A stretch of DNA of 64,000 nt from an uncultured Bacteroidales bacterium (GTDB lineage Bacteria; Bacteroidota; Bacteroidia; Bacteroidales; Bacteroidaceae): positions 55,819-119,818 of the forward strand of contig CADBXL010000004.1 of the NCBI GenBank assembly GCA_902798615.1, given 5' to 3'. The translations under genes and the position numbers were made by a program. The notes beneath the pieces were generated by a model. That model was not told the origin of the DNA. It worked only from the letters and a program-made list of their open reading frames with translations, and made no database searches. Below, one piece after another: positions 59,785 to 64,000 of the stretch (positions are counted from its first letter, which is position 1; each line of letters starts with the position of its first letter).

Positions 59785-62700
59785 TTATTTAATGATTATC
59801 TTCTTTCCGTTCTTTATATAGAAACCAGGCTTTAAGGTTGACTCGCTCACCTTTCTACCGTTTAGATCGTAGATCTGGTCGTTAGGTGATAGATGTTGGG
59901 TGTTAGTTATTCCAGTAGTTTCTTCTTCACCAACTACGTTGATTGTGATAGCCTTAGCCATATTGCTTACGTTATACATCGGACTACGAGCATCAATCTT
60001 CATATACCAACGGAATGGTTTCAAACCATTACTGCCATCAGTAATAATCAGAGAACCGCCACCCATAGCGTAATAGTTGTTTTCTATGAGAGTAGATGCA
60101 GAAATCGGGTTGTAAGTGCCCGTGAAAGTATATTTTGCAAGCATTGTAGAACATTCTATACTATTCTCGTCTGATTCGTATAGCGCGGTTCCTGTTAAGG
60201 AAAAAGTTTTCTTGCCTGTTGCCTTAGCCCTAATGAGATAAGGAGTGTTAGGGATCAGAGAACCATTCTTTATCTTCACAACCTCCATGATGGTTTCATC
60301 TATTGTACCATCATCATCCTTGTCATATTGATGAATGCTATTGATGTAAGCCACCTCGTAATCATCTTTCCAGTCATCGTATGACATAGAGAATGGGATA
60401 TAGAGAGCTTGCCAAGAGGTATTGCCGAAATTGCGAGTATATGAAATGTCATGCCCATACAGTTTTTCAGCATTTGCAAAGGTTTCACCATCTATGAGGT
60501 TAATAGGCTGAAGTATCTCAACATATCTGAATTGCCCCCAAAGAGAAGATGAACGATATTTTTCATAAAGCGAAGTAGGAACGAAAAGGGTTGTATTTTC
60601 GTAAAATCTGCTTGCAAAATTACCATATGCAGATGCCATCTTTTCACAACCCAAAATCAACTCATCTAACCTATAGCAATTTTCGAAAATTTCATTTCTT
60701 ATATATAAACTCTTTGAATTAATTGTTACTTTCCTTAAAGCTGAACAATCCCTAAATGCCTCTAATCCAATATTTGTTACACTACTTGGAATTGTTATCG
60801 AGGCTAGACTTTGACAACCATAAAAAGCCTTTTCTTCAATACTTGTTACGCTATTAGGTATAGTAATGGAGGTAAGACCTGAACAATAATAAAAAGTACA
60901 TTTGTTTATACTTTTTACGCTATTAGGTATGGTTATAGATGTAAGACCGTCGCAATCAGAAAATGCATACTTTCCAATCCATGTTACACTATTAGGTATA
61001 GTTATGGAGGCAAGATCTTTACAACCACAAAATGCATCATCGAAAATACTTGTCACGCTATTCGGTATGATTATGGAGGTTATACCTAAACGACCAGCAA
61101 ATGCGCTATAACCTATGCCAGTAACGCTATTAGGTATAATAGTGTTACTGCATCCAGAAACAAGTGTATTGCTACTTTTGCTAATTATTGCATTGCAATT
61201 ATTTCTACTATCATAATATTCATTTCCATCTACCACTTTAATAGATGCCAGATCAGGACAATAAGAAAATGCGAAAGCACCAATACTTTTTACGTTCTTA
61301 GGTATGGTTATGGATGTGATACTTGTGCTTTGTAGGAAATATGCAGGAATAACTTCAACATCATTTCCTATGGTAACATTTTTTATTGTTGATGAGAAAA
61401 CAGAACGTGAGAGTTCTGCATTCTTCGCATTATACACAAGATTATTTAAATTATCACACCAACTAAAAGCATAATCACCAATGCTTGTCACGCTATTAGG
61501 TATGGTTACAGAGGTTAGATCTGCACATTTGTAAAATGCGTACTCACCAATTTTTGTTACGCCGTTAGGTATGACAATAGAGGTTAGACCAGAACAGCCC
61601 CTAAATGCTCGATTACCAATACCTGTTACGCTATTTGGGATGACAGAACTCTTACAACCTAAGATAAGGGAATTGGTCTTTTTGCTGATTATTGCATTAC
61701 AATTATCTCTGCTATCATAATTCGCATTTCCAGTTTCTACTTTAATAGAAGTCAGATTCGAACATCCAGAAAAAGCGTCATAATTGATACTTGTCACGCT
61801 ATTAGGTATGATTATAGAAGTTAGAGCGGTACAACCTAAAAAAACTTCAGAATTAATACTTGTAATGCCATTAGGCAAGGTTATCGATGTCAGACTGGAA
61901 CATCCAGAAAACACTTTAGAACCAATACTTGTCACGCTATTTGGCATGGTTATGGAAGTTAGGTTAGAACAACCAGAAAATGCTTCAGAACCAATGCTTG
62001 TCACGCTATTTGGTATGGTTATAGAGGTTAGACCGGTACAACCACGAAAAGCACCATTATTGATACTTGCTACATTGTTAGGTATGATAGTGTTCTTACA
62101 ACCATAAATAAGGGCATTATCGCTTTTCCTGATAATTGCATTACAATTATTCCGGCTATCATAATACATATTTCCTGATTCTACTTTTATAGAGGCAAGA
62201 CGTGAACAACCATTAAATGCAGAACTACCAATACTTGTAACACTATTAGGAATTGTGATGGAAGTAATATCTGTTTTATTTAAGAAATATGAAGGAATAG
62301 ACTCCACCTCGTTTCCTATGGTTACAGTTTTTATTGAATTAGGAAATAATGGAGATGAGTAACTTGATTTCACGTTTTTCGCGCAATACACAAGATTTGT
62401 TAAATTAGTACAGTCCTTGAATGCACTATAGCTAATCTTTGTAACGCCATTGGGTATGGTTATTGAGGTAAGACTTGAACAGCCAGAAAAAGCATTATCC
62501 TCAATGCTTGTTATGCTGCTTGGAATAGTAACAGAAGTAAGCCCACTACAACCAGAAAGATATAGCCAAGTCACGCTATTTGGAATAGTGACAGAAGTAA
62601 GACCACTACAATTAGAAAGAGAGAGGCTTGTGACGCTATTGGGGATTGTGATGGATTTAAGATTACTACCACCAGAAAGAGAGAGACTTGTCACGCTATT

Positions 62701-62814
62701 CGGAATTGTAATGGATGTAAGACTACTACAACCTGAAAGAGAAAGAGTTTTCACGCTATTAGGAATTGTGATGGAAGCAAGACTACTACAATCATAAAGA
62801 TAAAAACTTGTCAC
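59785..62814 (-). CDS. Giant BspA-like leucine-rich-repeat protein lacking its 5' end
   Basis: This 1009-residue frame consists of several dozen LRR_5 units (LTSITIPNSVTSIGxxAFxGC), some shortened to IPNSVTSLSLSGCS, with four spaced NYDSRNNCNAII blocks. The C-terminal 240 residues match the protein at 27566, ending IYDLNGRKV..LKPGFYIKNGKKIIIK, which looks like a type IX sorting tail. The repeat frame stays open from 62814 (a GTG codon) back to a TGA at 62938-62940 (LTSITIPKGTTRIGFTGC is still LRR) without any ATG, and no signal peptide is encoded. The intact paralogue at 16163 has both. The 5' end therefore appears deleted, and the gene is probably not exported or is a pseudogene. Confidence 0.75.
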   Translation of the reverse strand: MTSFYLYDCSSLASITIPNSVKTLSLSGCSSLTSITIPNSVTSLSLSGGSNLKSITIPNSVTSLSLSNCSGLTSVTIPNSVTWLYLSGCSGLTSVTIPSSITSIEDNAFSGCSSLTSITIPNGVTKISYSAFKDCTNLTNLVYCAKNVKSSYSSPLFPNSIKTVTIGNEVESIPSYFLNKTDITSITIPNSVTSIGSSAFNGCSRLASIKVESGNMYYDSRNNCNAIIRKSDNALIYGCKNTIIPNNVASINNGAFRGCTGLTSITIPNSVTSIGSEAFSGCSNLTSITMPNSVTSIGSKVFSGCSSLTSITLPNGITSINSEVFLGCTALTSIIIPNSVTSINYDAFSGCSNLTSIKVETGNANYDSRDNCNAIISKKTNSLILGCKSSVIPNSVTGIGNRAFRGCSGLTSIVIPNGVTKIGEYAFYKCADLTSVTIPNSVTSIGDYAFSWCDNLNNLVYNAKNAELSRSVFSSTIKNVTIGNDVEVIPAYFLQSTSITSITIPKNVKSIGAFAFSYCPDLASIKVVDGNEYYDSRNNCNAIISKSSNTLVSGCSNTIIPNSVTGIGYSAFAGRLGITSIIIPNSVTSIFDDAFCGCKDLASITIPNSVTWIGKYAFSDCDGLTSITIPNSVKSINKCTFYYCSGLTSITIPNSVTSIEEKAFYGCQSLASITIPSSVTNIGLEAFRDCSALRKVTINSKSLYIRNEIFENCYRLDELILGCEKMASAYGNFASRFYENTTLFVPTSLYEKYRSSSLWGQFRYVEILQPINLIDGETFANAEKLYGHDISYTRNFGNTSWQALYIPFSMSYDDWKDDYEVAYINSIHQYDKDDDGTIDETIMEVVKIKNGSLIPNTPYLIRAKATGKKTFSLTGTALYESDENSIECSTMLAKYTFTGTYNPISASTLIENNYYAMGGGSLIITDGSNGLKPFRWYMKIDARSPMYNVSNMAKAITINVVGEEETTGITNTQHLSPNDQIYDLNGRKVSESTLKPGFYIKNGKKIIIK

Positions 62815-62920
62815 GCTATTTGGAATAGTGACAGAAGTAAGACTACTACAACCTGTGAAACCGATCCTTGTTGTACCCTTTGGTATGGTTATAGAGGTTA
62901 GGTTAGAACATACTTTGTAT

Positions 62921-62950
62921 TTGCAAGTTATTTTATATCAACAACTTGCA
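62921..62950. repeat. Short hairpin at the broken 5' end of the BspA gene
   Basis: TTGCAAGTT (62921-62929) pairs with AACTTGCA (62943-62950). It encloses the TGA that closes the BspA frame. The remainder of 62951-63200 shows no gene on either strand. Confidence 0.5.
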
Positions 62951-63205
62951 TATTAAATGATAGAAAAGTGATTACATAGATTCTATGGGTTTAAGAAAAG
63001 ATGAATTTTTAACGTATTTAACTTTTGCAAACCACAAAAATTGTATGTATGTGCAATATTTTGCAAAACTTGACTACTAATCATCTTTGAGTTATATGCC
63101 GAACAACAAATTTTGTACTATTATATAAAGGTTCCTATGAATGAAACAGAAATTTGGCATAATTACCGATGGAACAATAATGTCATAACAATGTAATACA
63201 CATTA

Positions 63206-63237
63206 TTCCTGCATCTCAGAAAAAAGCAGTATCTTTG
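63206..63237 (+). promoter_or_regulatory. Probable promoter of the response regulator gene
   Basis: TATCTTTG at 63230-63237 matches the -7 consensus. The -33 position (about 63206) reads TTCC rather than TTTG. The ATG follows 46 nt later. Confidence 0.5.
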
Positions 63238-63283
63238 TGCCCGAAAAGATTATCTTTTTCATTCACAACCATTTGAAGAATTT

Positions 63284-63985
63284 ATGAAAATACTTGTTGT
63301 TGATGACGAGTTAGATATCTGTGAGATATTGCAATACAACCTTGAAAATGAAGGATATGAGGTCGTAACCGCAAACTCTGCAGAGGAAGCACTCAAACTC
63401 CCTCTACAAGAGTTTGCGCTAATCCTATTAGATGTAATGATGGGAGAAATGTCAGGATTTCAGATGGCACGAAAAATGAAGGACAATCCCTCTACGGCAC
63501 AGATACCCATCATTTTTATCACAGCACTTGAAGGAGAGGACAACCTTGTTAAGGGACTGAACATCGGTGCCGATGACTATATCGCCAAGCCACTAAGCAT
63601 GAAAGAGGTGAAAGCAAGAGTCAAGGCGGTGCTCAGGCGGGCGACTCAAACGAATGTTCCCCCGAGTGGCGAAGTGCATGTAGCTGTTTCTGATAGCAAA
63701 ATATGTTTTGAGGGTATTTCTCTTGATTTGAATGCCAAGACAGCTACTGTCGACGGCCAAGATATTTTTCTCACTAAACTGGAATATGAGATGCTATCAC
63801 TCTTATTACAACATCCAGGCAAGGTGTTTTCACGTGAAGACATACTGACACTTTGTTGGCCTCAAGATGTGTTTGTGCTCGATCGTACGGTAGATGTGAA
63901 CATCACCCGACTGCGTAAGAAGATTGGCTCTTATGGAAAACAGATAAAAACACGTGTAGGTTATGGCTACTGCTTTGAAAAGTAA
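63284..63985 (+). CDS. OmpR/PhoB-family response regulator
   Basis: This 233-residue regulator has a receiver domain with the acidic pair VVDDELD, phospho-acceptor Asp in LILLDVMMGEMSG near residue 52, Thr in IIFITALEG and Lys in DDYIAKPLSMKEV. A winged-helix DNA-binding domain follows, with LTKLEYEMLSLLLQHPGKVFSREDIL and VDVNITRLRKKIG. It resembles the RprY/PhoB group of Bacteroidales. The sensor kinase would be expected upstream or downstream of the window; only 15 nt remain after the stop. Confidence 0.94.
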   Translation: MKILVVDDELDICEILQYNLENEGYEVVTANSAEEALKLPLQEFALILLDVMMGEMSGFQMARKMKDNPSTAQIPIIFITALEGEDNLVKGLNIGADDYIAKPLSMKEVKARVKAVLRRATQTNVPPSGEVHVAVSDSKICFEGISLDLNAKTATVDGQDIFLTKLEYEMLSLLLQHPGKVFSREDILTLCWPQDVFVLDRTVDVNITRLRKKIGSYGKQIKTRVGYGYCFEK

Positions 63986-64000
63986 ATCCTTTCAGCGTAA

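Noticed and set aside
59785-62814. CRISPR-like or tandem DNA repeat array
   Set aside because: The periodicity of about 66-69 nt is the codon pattern of LRR_5 units in a single reading frame, not repeats separated by unrelated spacers.
1-64000. Insertion sequence, RAYT transposase, prophage or integrative element that could explain the repeats
   Set aside because: No transposase, integrase, phage or conjugation gene was recognised in any frame. The mobilising enzyme, if any, lies outside the window.
1-64000. tRNA or rRNA genes
   Set aside because: No cloverleaf with a GGTTCGAATCC-like arm and no rRNA-like conserved segment was seen while reading both strands.

Overview
The window comes from a Bacteroidales bacterium, most likely Prevotella or a close relative. 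The evidence is the paired SusC/SusD outer-membrane uptake genes, fasciclin lipoproteins, BspA-like leucine-rich-repeat proteins, a PorE-like T9SS lipoprotein, promoters of the Bacteroidetes type (TTTG, about 19-20 nt, TAnnTTTG), few Shine-Dalgarno sites and moderate GC. No prophage, transposase, CRISPR array, rRNA or tRNA was seen.

Layout. 1-12976 (+) is a SusC-SusD-FAS1-FAS1-SusC-SusD uptake locus. It is followed by a large macroglobulin-like exported protein and a small BspA protein (13192-17170). 17556-21448 (+) holds an SDR dehydrogenase, an AMP-forming acyl ligase, a membrane protein and an ABC ATPase. 21826-26767 (+) holds a TPR protein, a PorE-like OmpA lipoprotein and a NOL1/NOP2/Sun-type RNA methyltransferase. 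26768-27565 has no gene but contains a perfect 22-bp inverted repeat and a candidate structured RNA with its own promoter and terminator. 27566-29212 is a secreted protein. 30008-41123 (-) holds azlDC, a clostripain-family lipoprotein, a zinc-ribbon lipoprotein, a U32 protein, metA, a broken M13 peptidase and an ABC-F ATPase. 41424-49122 (+) is a complete trp operon, trpL-trpDCFABEG, controlled by a leader-peptide attenuator with three consecutive Trp codons. 49207-53886 (-) holds an MBL hydrolase, a toxin-antitoxin pair, prfC, a DUF4924-like gene and a LysE transporter. 54095-59106 (+) holds a ROK glucokinase, murB, and an FMN riboswitch ahead of a TonB receptor. 59620-62814 (-) is a giant BspA protein that has lost its 5' end, plus a 51-residue peptide gene. 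63284-63985 (+) is an OmpR-type response regulator.

The most unusual system is a set of GC-rich palindromic repeats, called here families A to E. Each arm is a hairpin about 40-50 nt long, and arms usually occur as inverted pairs. The three most compact A and B pairs span almost the same length (146-147 bp). Pairs fill the gaps between genes of one operon almost exactly, so the outer purine-rich end (GGTGAGGGG or GGGGGGAGAGG) lies 2-17 nt before the next start codon. Arms and whole pairs are also embedded in frame inside proteins: three times in the RNA methyltransferase, twice in the U32 protein plus its N-terminus, once each in murB and the ABC-F linker, and in four or five signal peptides. 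The arms are stop-free in most of the six frames, and their tip hairpins vary in compensated pairs. A third, smaller palindrome has inserted into an A arm and a B arm independently. The pattern resembles Rickettsia palindromic elements. No candidate mobilising enzyme lies in this window.
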